A stretch of 64,000 nt of DNA from positions 41,890-105,889 of the forward strand of contig CANFLX010000006.1 of NCBI GenBank assembly GCA_947447985.1, read 5' to 3'. Of this stretch, positions 35,045 to 43,731 are shown one piece after another. The position numbers were made by a program, and so were the translations under genes. The first letter of the stretch is position 1. Each line of letters begins with the position of its first letter. The notes below the pieces were generated by a model, which was not told the origin of the DNA, did no database searches, and saw only the letters and a list, made by a program, of their open reading frames with translations. The stretch comes from Comamonadaceae bacterium (GTDB lineage: Bacteria > Pseudomonadota > Gammaproteobacteria > Burkholderiales > Burkholderiaceae_C).

Positions 35045-35721
35045 GGTGCGGCTCCGGTCGTCGAACGCGAGAGCTTCAAGGCGGTGTAGTGCGGCGCCCC
35101 GTCGGACAGGTTCTGGATGGCGGATGCCACACGCCCATCGTGGGTGGCGATCACCAAGGTCGCACCCTGCCGCTGCGCGGTGTGCAAGAGCAATTCCACT
35201 GCGGTGTGGGCCGCCTCGTCGTCCAAACTGGCGGTCGGTTCATCCGCAAGAATCACCTGGGGTTGCAGCAACACGGCACGCGCCAAGGCCACGCGTTGGG
35301 CCTGCCCGCCTGAGAGTTGCGCGGGTTTGCGGTGCGCCAAGTCGCCGACATCCAAGGCCTCCAGCGCGCTGCGAATAGGCCCATCGTCTTGTTCTTGACC
35401 TGCCGCCCATTGCGCCATGGCCAGGTTTTGCGCCACGGTCAGCGCAGCGCTCAGGTGGAGTTGTTGGGGCAAAAAGCCAATGGTTTTCGCCCGCCAGGCA
35501 TCGGCTGGCGGGCCAGCGAGCTTGCCCAAGTCCTGGCCTGCAACCGTCAACCTGCCCGTGGCAGCTGGAACGAAACCAGCCACCAAGGCGAGCCAGGTCG
35601 ATTTCCCACAGCCCGAGGGCCCGCTGAGCAGCACGACGCGGCCTTGCGCCACGTCCACGTCGGGGAAATGCAGCGGCGCAGCGCCTGCGTAGCCGTAGCT
35701 GAGTTGCGTACTGTGGATCAA
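35041..35721 (-). CDS. ABC transporter ATP-binding protein of the zinc-linked system
   Basis: A 226-residue cytosolic ATPase of the LolD/MacB class. The Walker A motif LSGPSGCGKSTW is near residue 33, the signature LSGGQAQRVALARA is near 138, and Walker B VILADEPTAS follows. Start and stop overlap the neighbouring genes by four bases each (ATGA), so regulator, ATPase and permease are translationally coupled. With the FtsX-like permease it should form a mechanotransmission-type transporter rather than a solute importer. No periplasmic partner protein is encoded nearby. Confidence 0.92.
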   Translation of the reverse strand: MIHSTQLSYGYAGAAPLHFPDVDVAQGRVVLLSGPSGCGKSTWLALVAGFVPAATGRLTVAGQDLGKLAGPPADAWRAKTIGFLPQQLHLSAALTVAQNLAMAQWAAGQEQDDGPIRSALEALDVGDLAHRKPAQLSGGQAQRVALARAVLLQPQVILADEPTASLDDEAAHTAVELLLHTAQRQGATLVIATHDGRVASAIQNLSDGAPHYTALKLSRSTTGAAP

Positions 35722-36194
35722 TGCCGCGCTCCCGTGGAACAGGCGGCGCAGACGCCGCGCACCGCAACGTCAACGCTGTAGCCCTGGTAACCCAGGGCCT
35801 GCAGCGCCAGCAAGGCGTTTTGGGCGGCGCGCTCCAGGTCGTCGGCGCTGGCTTGGAGCGCGTCGTTCAGGGGGCTGTCGCGGTGGCAGGTCTGGCACTC
35901 GAAGTGCGGAATGGTGTGCACACTCACCGGCATGGCCTGGAACCGGCGTACGCGATGGACATCGACCCGGCACAACAAGAGGCCGACCTGGGTGAGCCGA
36001 TCGACCACGCGGTACAAGGTCACTTTGTCGAGCGATTGATGTTGGTCTTCGGCCAGCACCGAGAGCAGCTGCGCGTGGGTGTAGCTGGTGTCAGGATGCG
36101 CCAGAAACCAGCCCAGTACCAGGGTGGACGTAGGGGTGCGCCGCAGCCCATGGGCGACCAGTAATTCGTGAATGGGATCGAGAGGCTGGGACAT
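35718..36194 (-). CDS. zur: Fur-family metalloregulator, Zur-like
   Basis: 158 residues when started at 36194; an in-frame ATG at 36206 would add four residues, and neither has a clear ribosome site. The winged helix contains TLVLGWFLAHPDTSYTHAQLLSVL and TLYRVVDRLTQVG. The structural zinc cysteines are visible as CQTC and CAAC. The histidine cluster that senses metal is partly visible (HTIPHFEC). Context with a ZIP transporter and a His-rich ABC system makes zinc the likely effector. It heads the minus-strand operon and is divergent from the ZIP gene; a shared palindrome lies at 36219-36236. Confidence 0.85.
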   Translation of the reverse strand: MSQPLDPIHELLVAHGLRRTPTSTLVLGWFLAHPDTSYTHAQLLSVLAEDQHQSLDKVTLYRVVDRLTQVGLLLCRVDVHRVRRFQAMPVSVHTIPHFECQTCHRDSPLNDALQASADDLERAAQNALLALQALGYQGYSVDVAVRGVCAACSTGARH

Positions 36195-36218
36195 GTCGGC
36201 ACACATTAACGCAATTGA

Positions 36219-36236
36219 GTTGCAATACAATGTAAC
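36219..36236. promoter_or_regulatory. Candidate Zur operator between zur and the ZIP gene
   Basis: An 18-bp imperfect palindrome, symmetric at 12 of 18 positions with GTT and AAC ends and CA/TG inner steps. It lies in the AT-rich region between the two divergent starts and resembles the general size and symmetry of Zur boxes. Binding is inferred. Confidence 0.45.
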
Positions 36237-36309
36237 GCAAATTTGCTGCCCGTGATGCGCAGCACGTCAAGCCGATCCCTGTTGAAGGGTCCCACCAGAA
36301 TATTTGCCC

Positions 36310-37089
36310 ATGTTGCTGCTTTCCATTTTTCTCGGCACGGCCGTCGCAGGCATTGGAAGTGTCTTGTTTGCGGCTTGGATCAGCCCCAATGCATCAAGCC
36401 GTTTTGCGCCGGACATGCTCAGCTTTGCCGCGGGCGCCTTGCTGTCAACCGCCTGCATGCACCTGCTGCCCGAGGCATTGAGTGCAGGCGTGGAGCCACG
36501 CACCATTTGCATGGTGTTGCTGGCGGGCTTTGTCTTGTTCTTTGTGCTGGACAACGCCGAGCTTTGGCACCACGGACATGAGCATCCCCACCACCACGGA
36601 CACGCTCACCATCACCATGGCGAAGAGAGCGAGGGCACATCGACAGGTGTGTGGGCCGTGTTGGTGGGCGACAGCGTGCACTGCTTCGCCGACGGGCTGC
36701 TGATTGCTGCGGCCTTCATGGTGCGCCTCGAGCTTGGCGCATTGGCGTCGCTGGCCGTGCTGGCCCATGAAATTCCCCACCATCTGGGCGACTTGGCGGT
36801 GGTGCGCCAAGGCGAAGTCGTGCGTCGCGGCGCAGTAATCAAAGTGGCGCTGGCTGGTTCGGTGACGGTGTTGGGCGGCCTCGTGGGATATGCCTTGCAG
36901 GATGCGCTTTTGCCGGCGGTTCCCTATTTCATGGCCGCGGCTGCCAGCAGCTTTACCTATGTCGCCCTGGCCGACCTGGTGCCCCAGCTTCAAAAAAACC
37001 ACGCACCCCGCCAAGCGTACCGCCATATCGTATGGATGCTGGTGGGCATCGCGCTGGTGGCAGCAAGCACGCTGTTTGAAGTCTTCTGA
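36310..37089 (+). CDS. ZIP-family zinc transporter with histidine-rich loop
   Basis: A 259-residue inner-membrane protein with about eight helices. The start is the ATG at 36310. The cytosolic loop at residues 87-103 contains twelve His (WHHGHEHPHHHGH and following). The metal-site helices read HCFADG (124-129) and HEIPHHLGD (153-161). The latter resembles the LIV-1 branch HExPHExGD, with the second Glu replaced by His. ZIP proteins move zinc or other divalent ions into the cytosol. The divergent Zur-like gene and palindrome imply zinc-dependent expression. Confidence 0.9.
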   Translation: MLLLSIFLGTAVAGIGSVLFAAWISPNASSRFAPDMLSFAAGALLSTACMHLLPEALSAGVEPRTICMVLLAGFVLFFVLDNAELWHHGHEHPHHHGHAHHHHGEESEGTSTGVWAVLVGDSVHCFADGLLIAAAFMVRLELGALASLAVLAHEIPHHLGDLAVVRQGEVVRRGAVIKVALAGSVTVLGGLVGYALQDALLPAVPYFMAAAASSFTYVALADLVPQLQKNHAPRQAYRHIVWMLVGIALVAASTLFEVF

Positions 37090-37102
37090 CGAGCGCCCGC
37101 CC

Positions 37103-40100
37103 TCAGGCCAGCAATGCCACGTTGCCTCCGGCAGCGGTGGTGTTGACGGTCACCGTGCGCTCTGCACAAAAACGGTACAGGTAGTGCGGGCCCCCCGCTT
37201 TGGGCCCGGTGCCGCTGAGCCCTTCGCCACCAAACGCTTGAACACCCACCACCGCACCAATCATGTTGCGGTTGATGTACACATTGCCGATGTGCGCGGC
37301 CTGCGCCAGCGCCAGCGCGCGGCTGTCGATGCGGGTTTGAATGCCGAGGGTCAGGCCATAACCCAGCGCGTTGATGTGCGCGATCACCGCGGCAGGATCA
37401 CCGCTCCAGCGAACGATTTGTAACACCGGGCCAAAAATTTCGGCATTCAGGTTTGCAATATGCGCCACTTCAAAAGCGTGCGGTGCTACCAGGTTGGCCA
37501 TGGAATGGGCGGTGGCGGACTTGGCCGCGCCAGGGCCTATCAACAGACGGTGCTGCATGTGCAAGCGCGTGATGTGGTCTTGCAGGGTGTCATAGGCCTC
37601 GCGGTCAATCACCGGCCCCACATCGGTGGCCAGATCCGCGGGGTCGCCCAGGCGCAATTCCTGGACCGCGCCGCGCAGCATCTCGATCACGCCGTCGGCG
37701 ATTTCTTCGTGCACGCACAGCAGCCGCAATGCCGAGCAGCGCTGGCCCGCTGAGCGAAAAGCGCTGAGTACCGCGGCGTCCACCACCTGTTCGGGCAGTG
37801 CGCTGGAGTCCACCACCATGGCGTTGATGCCGCCGGTCTCGGCAATCAACGGGACGATGGGGCCGTCTTTGGCGGCCAGCGCGCGTTGTATGGTTTTGGC
37901 AACCGAGGTCGAGCCGGTAAACACCACGCCCGCTACGCCGGGGAAGGCCACCAGCGCTGCGCCCACGGTTTCACCCGGGCCATGCAGCAGTTGCAGCGCA
38001 TGTTCAGGAACGCCCGCCGCGTGCAGCAAGCGCACGGCCATCGCTGCAATGGCTGGGGTTTGCTCCGCGGGCTTGGCCAGCACCGTGTTACCGGTGGCCA
38101 GTGCCGCGGCGACCTGGCCCATGAAGATCGCCAGCGGAAAATTCCAGGGGCTGATGCACACCCACACGCCGCGCGCAGTCAGCGTGAGGGTGTTGGTTTC
38201 ACCGGTGATGCCCAACGATGGGTGGCTACCCGCCACAAAGGACGCGCCATGTACAAGGGGCATACTGATGGGCTGCATGATGCGCTCGGCCTCGTCAGCG
38301 TAGTAGCGCATGAAGTCGATGGCCTCGCGCACCTCGGCCACCGCGTCGCCCCAGGTTTTGAAGGCTTCTTGGACCAACAGGGCGCACAAGGCGCTTTGCT
38401 GCGCTTGCAGGGTGTCGGCAGCGCTGCGCAAGATGCGCGCACGCTCTGCCACCGGTGTGGTGCTCCAAGCCGGATAGACGGCCTGGGCCGCATTGAGCGC
38501 CGCTGCCACGCTGTCGGCGGTGGCTTCCGGTACCGGGGCCACGTGCACCTCGCCAAGGGCCGCCAACAAGGGGTCGCGCATGGCGCTGACCGTCAAATCC
38601 AGCCCCGCGCTGTTGAGGCGTCCGCCTTGCGGTGCACCCAGCAAATCGGCGGGCAGTGGCAAGGAAGGCTGGGGCTCCAGCCAGAGGGGCGACACCAGCA
38701 GATCATCCAGGCCGACCGATTCGTCCGCCAGCTGGTGCACAAACGAGGAGTTGGCGCCGTTTTCCAGCAGGCGGCGCACCAGGTAGGCCAGCAGGTCTTT
38801 GTGTGCGCCCACAGGGGCATAAACGCGGCAGGCCACGTTTGGATTTTTGAGCACTTCGCGGTACACGCCCTCGCCCATGCCATGCAGGCGCTGCAGTTCA
38901 AAGCGCAGGCTGGCCTTGCCCAGGGCCTGCACCGGTGCGCGCCCGGCCAGTTGCAAGATTGCGGCAATGGTGGCCGCGTTGTGGGTGGCGAATTGGGGAA
39001 AGACCGCATCGGGCGCGTCCAGCAAAGCGCGGGCGCACGCCAGGTAGGACAGGTCGGTGTGGTGCTTGTGGGTGAATACGGGGTAGTGCGGCAGGCCCAG
39101 CTCTTGTGCGCGTTTGATCTCTGCGTCCCAGTACGCCCCTTTGACCAGGCGGCACATCAGCCGCACGCCATGGTGGCGGGCCAATGTGATGACGTGTGCA
39201 ATCAGTTCCAGCGCGCGGGTTTGGTAGGCCTGCAGGGCCAGCCCCAGGCCGCGCCATTGGGGGTGGTGTTGCGCCACTTTGACGACCAGCAATTCCAGCA
39301 CCTCCAGCGAAAGCTCCAGCCGGTCCACCTCTTCCGCATCGATGGTCAGGTTGATGTTGGCGTGTGCAGCCTGTTCGCACAGTCCCCAAACGCGGGGGAC
39401 CAGCTCCGTCAGCACACGCTGACTTTGGGCATCTTCATAGCGCGGGTGCAAGGCACTGAGTTTGATGCTGATGCCGTCCTTGCGCTCGGGCCCCGCCACG
39501 GCGTCCGCGTGGCGGGCCATGGTGGCAATCGCGTCGCTGTAGCTTTGCAGATAGCGCAGTGCATCGGCGTCGGTGCGCGCGCCTTCGCCGAGCATGTCGT
39601 AGGAAAACGTCAGTCCGCCTTCGCTGCCTTTGCGCGCACTTTGGGCTTCTTTCAGGGCTTCCACCATGGTTTGCCCCAGCACAAACTGCCGTCCCAGCAG
39701 CTGCACCGCACGCAGCGTGGCAGCGACCACGGTTTTGGCGCCGAGCTTTCCCATCAGACCAGGTGCTGCGTCTTGCGGCAGAAAGTGTTTGGACAAGGCA
39801 ATGGCCGCGCTGGAAATGCGCGAGAGCAGTTGGTTGCTACTGTCGGCAAAGTCAGCGCGGCCAAGTTGGTCTGCGGTCAGCGCAATGGCGGTGTCCATGT
39901 CGGGCACGCGCAGCAGCGCTTCGGCCAGGCGCATCAAGGCCAGCCCTTCGGCGCTGGAGATGGGGTATTCCTTGAGCAGGCTCTCCATGGCCCAAAACGG
40001 TGGCGGGTTGTCGCGCACGGCCTGCACCCAGGGGGCGGCTGCCCGCGCCGCAGCGTCCCAATCCAAGGCGCCTTCCAGGGCTTGCAGGCGGTCGGCCACG

Positions 40101-40150
40101 ATGTCGGCTTCGGGTCGGTAGGGCTGGGGCAGGCGTTGCATCACGGTCAT
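37103..40150 (-). CDS. putA: Bifunctional proline dehydrogenase / L-glutamate gamma-semialdehyde dehydrogenase, short PutA
   Basis: A 1015-residue enzyme oxidising proline to glutamate. The N-terminal half is the FAD proline dehydrogenase (for example FSYDMLGEGARTDADA, GISIKLSALHPRYE, RLVKGAYWDAEIKRAQ). The C-terminal half is the aldehyde dehydrogenase, with catalytic Cys805 in RSAGQRCSALRL and the ISPWNFPLAIF segment. It lacks the N-terminal ribbon-helix-helix DNA-binding domain and the extra C-terminal domain of long PutA proteins, so it is the minimal type A form and cannot autoregulate. A divergent Lrp-type gene 101 bases away is the likely regulator. Confidence 0.95.
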   Translation of the reverse strand: MTVMQRLPQPYRPEADIVADRLQALEGALDWDAAARAAAPWVQAVRDNPPPFWAMESLLKEYPISSAEGLALMRLAEALLRVPDMDTAIALTADQLGRADFADSSNQLLSRISSAAIALSKHFLPQDAAPGLMGKLGAKTVVAATLRAVQLLGRQFVLGQTMVEALKEAQSARKGSEGGLTFSYDMLGEGARTDADALRYLQSYSDAIATMARHADAVAGPERKDGISIKLSALHPRYEDAQSQRVLTELVPRVWGLCEQAAHANINLTIDAEEVDRLELSLEVLELLVVKVAQHHPQWRGLGLALQAYQTRALELIAHVITLARHHGVRLMCRLVKGAYWDAEIKRAQELGLPHYPVFTHKHHTDLSYLACARALLDAPDAVFPQFATHNAATIAAILQLAGRAPVQALGKASLRFELQRLHGMGEGVYREVLKNPNVACRVYAPVGAHKDLLAYLVRRLLENGANSSFVHQLADESVGLDDLLVSPLWLEPQPSLPLPADLLGAPQGGRLNSAGLDLTVSAMRDPLLAALGEVHVAPVPEATADSVAAALNAAQAVYPAWSTTPVAERARILRSAADTLQAQQSALCALLVQEAFKTWGDAVAEVREAIDFMRYYADEAERIMQPISMPLVHGASFVAGSHPSLGITGETNTLTLTARGVWVCISPWNFPLAIFMGQVAAALATGNTVLAKPAEQTPAIAAMAVRLLHAAGVPEHALQLLHGPGETVGAALVAFPGVAGVVFTGSTSVAKTIQRALAAKDGPIVPLIAETGGINAMVVDSSALPEQVVDAAVLSAFRSAGQRCSALRLLCVHEEIADGVIEMLRGAVQELRLGDPADLATDVGPVIDREAYDTLQDHITRLHMQHRLLIGPGAAKSATAHSMANLVAPHAFEVAHIANLNAEIFGPVLQIVRWSGDPAAVIAHINALGYGLTLGIQTRIDSRALALAQAAHIGNVYINRNMIGAVVGVQAFGGEGLSGTGPKAGGPHYLYRFCAERTVTVNTTAAGGNVALLA

Positions 40151-40251
40151 GGCAGAACTCGGTTATGGGTAGATGTAGAAAGCGCTATGTTCTTGCCTTT
40201 TATGAAAAATAATTCACTAAAATTTGCACCATATCCAGTCAAATATCCAGC
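40151..40251. promoter_or_regulatory. putA/putR divergent promoter region
   Basis: 101 bases, clearly AT-rich around 40199-40230 compared with the flanking genes, as expected for an Lrp-family binding region. ATATCCAG occurs twice, at 40231-40238 and 40243-40250, with a 12-base period just before the putR start. Confidence 0.5.
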
Positions 40252-40731
40252 ATGCAAAGCACATCCCACGATTTAGACCGCACCGATTTGAAAATTCTGC
40301 GCGCGCTGCAGGCCGACGGCCGTATTGCCAACCTCAAGCTGGCCGAAGCCGTGTCTCTGTCGCCCACGGCGGTGCTGGCCCGGGTGCAACGGCTGACCAA
40401 GGAGGGTTACCTGCTGGGCTACGAGGCGCGCTTGAACCCGCTCAAGCTGGGCGCCGGGCTGATGGTGTTTGTGGAAGTGCTGTTGGACCGCACCACGCCC
40501 AACGTGTTTGAGGCCTTCAAGGCGGCCGTTCAGGTGCGTCCCGAAATCATGGAGTGCCACATGGTGGCGGGTGGTTTTGACTACCTGCTCAAAACTCGCA
40601 TGGCAGACATGGGTGCCTACCGCGAATTTGCGGGCACGGTGCTGTGGCAGCTCCCCGGTGTGCGCGAAACCCGCACCTACCCGGTGATGGAGGAGGTCAA
40701 AAACACCACCCGCCTGCCGTTGGCAGGCTAG
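40252..40731 (+). CDS. putR: Lrp/AsnC-family transcriptional regulator of putA
   Basis: A 159-residue protein. An N-terminal helix-turn-helix (LDRTDLKILRALQADGRI, SPTAVLARVQRLTKEGYLLGY) is followed by a RAM ligand domain (EIMECHMVAGGFDYLLKTRM). Divergent Lrp-family genes next to putA are known proline-responsive activators, called PutR in several Proteobacteria, and this arrangement is the same. Its stop overlaps the 3' end of the convergent yggS by four bases. Confidence 0.92.
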   Translation: MQSTSHDLDRTDLKILRALQADGRIANLKLAEAVSLSPTAVLARVQRLTKEGYLLGYEARLNPLKLGAGLMVFVEVLLDRTTPNVFEAFKAAVQVRPEIMECHMVAGGFDYLLKTRMADMGAYREFAGTVLWQLPGVRETRTYPVMEEVKNTTRLPLAG

Positions 40732-41408
40732 GTGCGGCTGCCAAAAATTGCCGACCCCACGCGCACCAGCGTGCTGCCGGCCTGAATGGCAGCTTCCAGG
40801 TCTGCGCTCATGCCCATGGACAAAGTGTCTAAATCGAGGCCGCTGGCGCACAAATCGTCAAACAGCGCTTTGGCTGCCTGGTGGACCGCCAACGCTGCCG
40901 CAAAGTCGGGTGCGGGTTCGGGAATCGTCATCAGGCCGCGCAAGCGCAGATGGGGCAGGCCTGCCACGGCCTGCGCCAGCGCCAGTGCCTCGTTCGGTGG
41001 GACGCCGGCCTTGCCCGCGCCACCGTCGATGTTGACCTGAATGCACACATTGAGTGGCGCCAATCCTGCCGGGCGTTGGTCGCTCAGGCGCTGCGCAATT
41101 TTGAGGCGGTCCACGCTGTGCACCCAATCGAAGTGTTCGGCCACCAGGCGCGTCTTGTTGCCCTGTACCGGTCCGATGCAATGCCAGGTGAGCCCCAGGG
41201 CCGCCAAGGCGGTGATTTTTTCAACGCCCTCCTGAATGTAGTTTTCACCAAAGTCCCGCTGTCCCAATGCGGCGATCTGTGCAACGGCATCAGCCGAAAA
41301 GGTCTTGGACACGGCCAAAAGCTGCACCGAATGGCGCGCACGTCCGACGGCCTGGCAGGCTGCGTCCATGCGCGCGTTCACGGTTTGCAGGGAGGATTCA
41401 AAGGTCAT
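40728..41408 (-). CDS. yggS: YggS-family pyridoxal phosphate homeostasis protein
   Basis: 226 residues from the ATG at 41408; ATG at 41417 and GTG at 41432 are in-frame alternatives without ribosome sites. The PLP lysine is K35 in LLAVSKTF. FGENYIQE, WHCIGPVQGNKTR and LRLRGLMTIPEP are family segments, and the phosphate-binding SMGMSADLEAAI is intact. YggS/PLPBP proteins carry PLP without catalysis and keep vitamin B6 and amino-acid pools balanced. Divergence from pilT is the common Proteobacterial arrangement. Confidence 0.95.
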   Translation of the reverse strand: MTFESSLQTVNARMDAACQAVGRARHSVQLLAVSKTFSADAVAQIAALGQRDFGENYIQEGVEKITALAALGLTWHCIGPVQGNKTRLVAEHFDWVHSVDRLKIAQRLSDQRPAGLAPLNVCIQVNIDGGAGKAGVPPNEALALAQAVAGLPHLRLRGLMTIPEPAPDFAAALAVHQAAKALFDDLCASGLDLDTLSMGMSADLEAAIQAGSTLVRVGSAIFGSRT

Positions 41409-41427
41409 GGTAATCATTGCGATAATT

Positions 41428-41442
41428 GTCACCTAGGGTAAC
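41428..41442. promoter_or_regulatory. Small dyad between yggS and pilT
   Basis: GTCACC and GGTAAC arms around TAG form a near-symmetric dyad (GTnACC-N3-GGTnAC) in the divergent promoter region. No known regulator is assigned. Confidence 0.3.
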
Positions 41443-41492
41443 AAAGCGTGAGAACGGCTCATTCCGACGTGCGCCCGCCAAAAGGAGTTTTT

Positions 41493-42536
41493 GTGGATAT
41501 TGCACAACTGTTGGCGTTTAGCGTGAAAAGCAAGGCGTCGGACTTGCATCTGTCCGCAGGACTGCCACCCATGCTGCGTATCCATGGCGATATCCGTCGG
41601 CTCAATTTGCCGCCGCTGACCCACAAGGAAGTCCACTCCATGGCGTATGACGTCATGACGGACGCCCAACGCAAGCGCTACGAAGAGGAAATGGAAATTG
41701 ATTTTTCCTTCGAGCTGGACGGGCTTTCGCGCTTTCGCGTCAACGCCTTCAACCATTTGCGGGGCGCAGGAGCGGTGTTTCGTGCCATTCCCAGCAAAAT
41801 TTTGAATCTGGTGGAGCTGGGCGCCCCTCCTTTGTTCGCCGAACTGGCCATGAAGCCACGCGGACTGGTATTGGTCACCGGGCCCACGGGGTCGGGCAAG
41901 TCCACCACCTTGGCGGCCATGGTCAACCACCTCAACGAAAACCATACCGGTCACATTTTGACGATTGAGGATCCCATCGAATTTGTCCACGAATCGAAAA
42001 ACTGCCTGATCAACCAACGCGAAGTGGGGCCGCACACCCACGGCTTCTCGCAAGCGCTGCGATCGGCGCTTCGGGAAGATCCGGATGTGATCCTGGTGGG
42101 CGAACTGCGCGACTTGGAGACGATCCGCCTGGCGATGACCGCTGCAGAGACCGGGCACCTGGTGTTTGGCACCCTGCACACCTCGAGCGCGGCCAAGACC
42201 ATCGACCGGATCATTGACGTATTCCCCGGCGAAGAAAAAGAGATGTTGCGCGCCATGTTGTCGGAGTCGCTGCAGGCCGTTATTTCGCAAACTTTGTGCA
42301 AAACGGTGGAAGGCGACAGCCGCATCGCAGCCCACGAAATATTGCTCGGTACCAATGCAGTGCGCAATCTGATTCGCGAGTCCAAGGTGGCTCAGATTTA
42401 CTCCGCGATTCAAACCGGCAACAGCGTGGGAATGCAAACCTTGGATCAAAATTTGACAGACCTGGTGCGTGCAAAACGAATCCATCCGTCAGAGGCCCGT
42501 AGCAAGGCCAAGGCGCCCGAAAACTTCCCCGGCTAA
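41493..42536 (+). CDS. pilT: Type IV pilus retraction ATPase PilT
   Basis: A 347-residue hexameric ATPase powering pilus retraction and twitching motility. The GTG at 41493 is the start: AAAGGAG lies at 41481-41487 and it gives the family N-terminus MDIAQLLAFSVK. Walker A GPTGSGKST is at 130-138. The Asp box (EDPIEFVHE), Walker B region (AAETGHLVFGTLHT) and the PilT-specific AVRNLIRE motif are present. PilU follows in tandem. Confidence 0.96.
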   Translation: MDIAQLLAFSVKSKASDLHLSAGLPPMLRIHGDIRRLNLPPLTHKEVHSMAYDVMTDAQRKRYEEEMEIDFSFELDGLSRFRVNAFNHLRGAGAVFRAIPSKILNLVELGAPPLFAELAMKPRGLVLVTGPTGSGKSTTLAAMVNHLNENHTGHILTIEDPIEFVHESKNCLINQREVGPHTHGFSQALRSALREDPDVILVGELRDLETIRLAMTAAETGHLVFGTLHTSSAAKTIDRIIDVFPGEEKEMLRAMLSESLQAVISQTLCKTVEGDSRIAAHEILLGTNAVRNLIRESKVAQIYSAIQTGNSVGMQTLDQNLTDLVRAKRIHPSEARSKAKAPENFPG

Positions 42537-42578
42537 GACGCCTGTTTCGCTTGCAACTGCATTCCAAGGAAAGCCCCC

Positions 42579-43715
42579 ATGACCCGTGACCAAGCCGCCC
42601 AGTTGATTTCGGATCTGCTCAAACTCATGGTGTCGAAAAATGGCAGTGACCTGTTCATCACCGCTGACTTCCCGCCGGCCATGAAGATCGACGGTGTGAT
42701 GACCCGTGCCTCCGACCAAACGCTCACGACCGAGCACACGGTGCTCTTGGTGCGCGCCTTAATGAATGACCGACAAGCTGCAGATTTTGAGCGCACCAAG
42801 GAGAGCAATTTCGCAATCTCGCCCACCGGGCTGGGACGGTTCCGTGTCAACGCATTTGTGCAGTTGGGCAAAGTCGGCATGGTGCTGCGGGTGATCCCTA
42901 CCACGCCGCCCACCATTGACGGATTGGGCTTGCCGCGCATCTTGAAAGATGTGGCGCTGTACAGCCGAGGCCTGGTCGTTTTGGCCGGCGCCAGCGGTTC
43001 GGGCAAGTCCACGGCGCTGGCCGCCATGGTGGACTGGCGCAATGAAAAGTCGTTTGGCCACATCATCACCGTCGAAGACCCGGTGGAGTTTGTTCATCCG
43101 CACAAAAACTGCATGGTGACCCAGCGCGAAGTCGGGCTGGACACCGACAGCTGGGACTCGGCACTCAGAAACACCTTGCGCCAGGCGCCCGACGTCATCG
43201 TGATGGGTGAACTGCGCGACCGCGAATCGATGGAGCTGGCCATTGCCTTTGCCGAAACCGGCCATCTTTGCATCGCCACATTGCACGCCAACAGCGCCAA
43301 CCAAGCCTTGGATCGCATCATCAACTTCCTGCCGGATGACCGCAGGCCGCAGCTGCTCATGGATTTGTCCTTGAACCTGCGTGCCATCATTTCGCAGCGC
43401 CTGGTGCCTCGCGTGGGCGAAAAAGGACGGGTTTCTGCGGTCGAGATTCTTCTGAACTCCTCCACGGTGGCCGATCTGGTGCGACGGGGCGATGTGCCTG
43501 AAGTCAAAGAGGCGATGAAGAAAAGCCGCGAGATGGGCATGCAGACCTTTGACCAGGCGCTCTTTGATTTGTACGAGTCGCGTACCATCAGTTACCAGGA
43601 CGCGTTACGCAACGCCGACTCCATCAATGACTTGCGATTGGACATCAAATTGCACGGTAAAGACACCCGCGAAGCGGACCTGAGCGCAGGCACGGAACAC
43701 CTCGAAATCATTTAA
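42579..43715 (+). CDS. pilU: PilT-like type IV pilus ATPase PilU
   Basis: A 378-residue accessory retraction ATPase. Walker A GASGSGKSTA lies near 141-150, followed by EDPVEFVHPHKNC and the AETGHLCIATLHANSANQALDR region. The C-terminal tail is longer than in PilT. PilU works through PilT to strengthen pilus retraction. It lies 42 bases after pilT with a standard AAGGAA ribosome site. Confidence 0.95.
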   Translation: MTRDQAAQLISDLLKLMVSKNGSDLFITADFPPAMKIDGVMTRASDQTLTTEHTVLLVRALMNDRQAADFERTKESNFAISPTGLGRFRVNAFVQLGKVGMVLRVIPTTPPTIDGLGLPRILKDVALYSRGLVVLAGASGSGKSTALAAMVDWRNEKSFGHIITVEDPVEFVHPHKNCMVTQREVGLDTDSWDSALRNTLRQAPDVIVMGELRDRESMELAIAFAETGHLCIATLHANSANQALDRIINFLPDDRRPQLLMDLSLNLRAIISQRLVPRVGEKGRVSAVEILLNSSTVADLVRRGDVPEVKEAMKKSREMGMQTFDQALFDLYESRTISYQDALRNADSINDLRLDIKLHGKDTREADLSAGTEHLEII

Positions 43716-43731
43716 CACCGGAACCCACACC

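Noticed and set aside
37886..40276. 796-residue open frame antisense to putA
   Set aside because: A shadow of the conserved putA frame; the translated sequence is Gly/His/Gln/Arg-rich without any family pattern.
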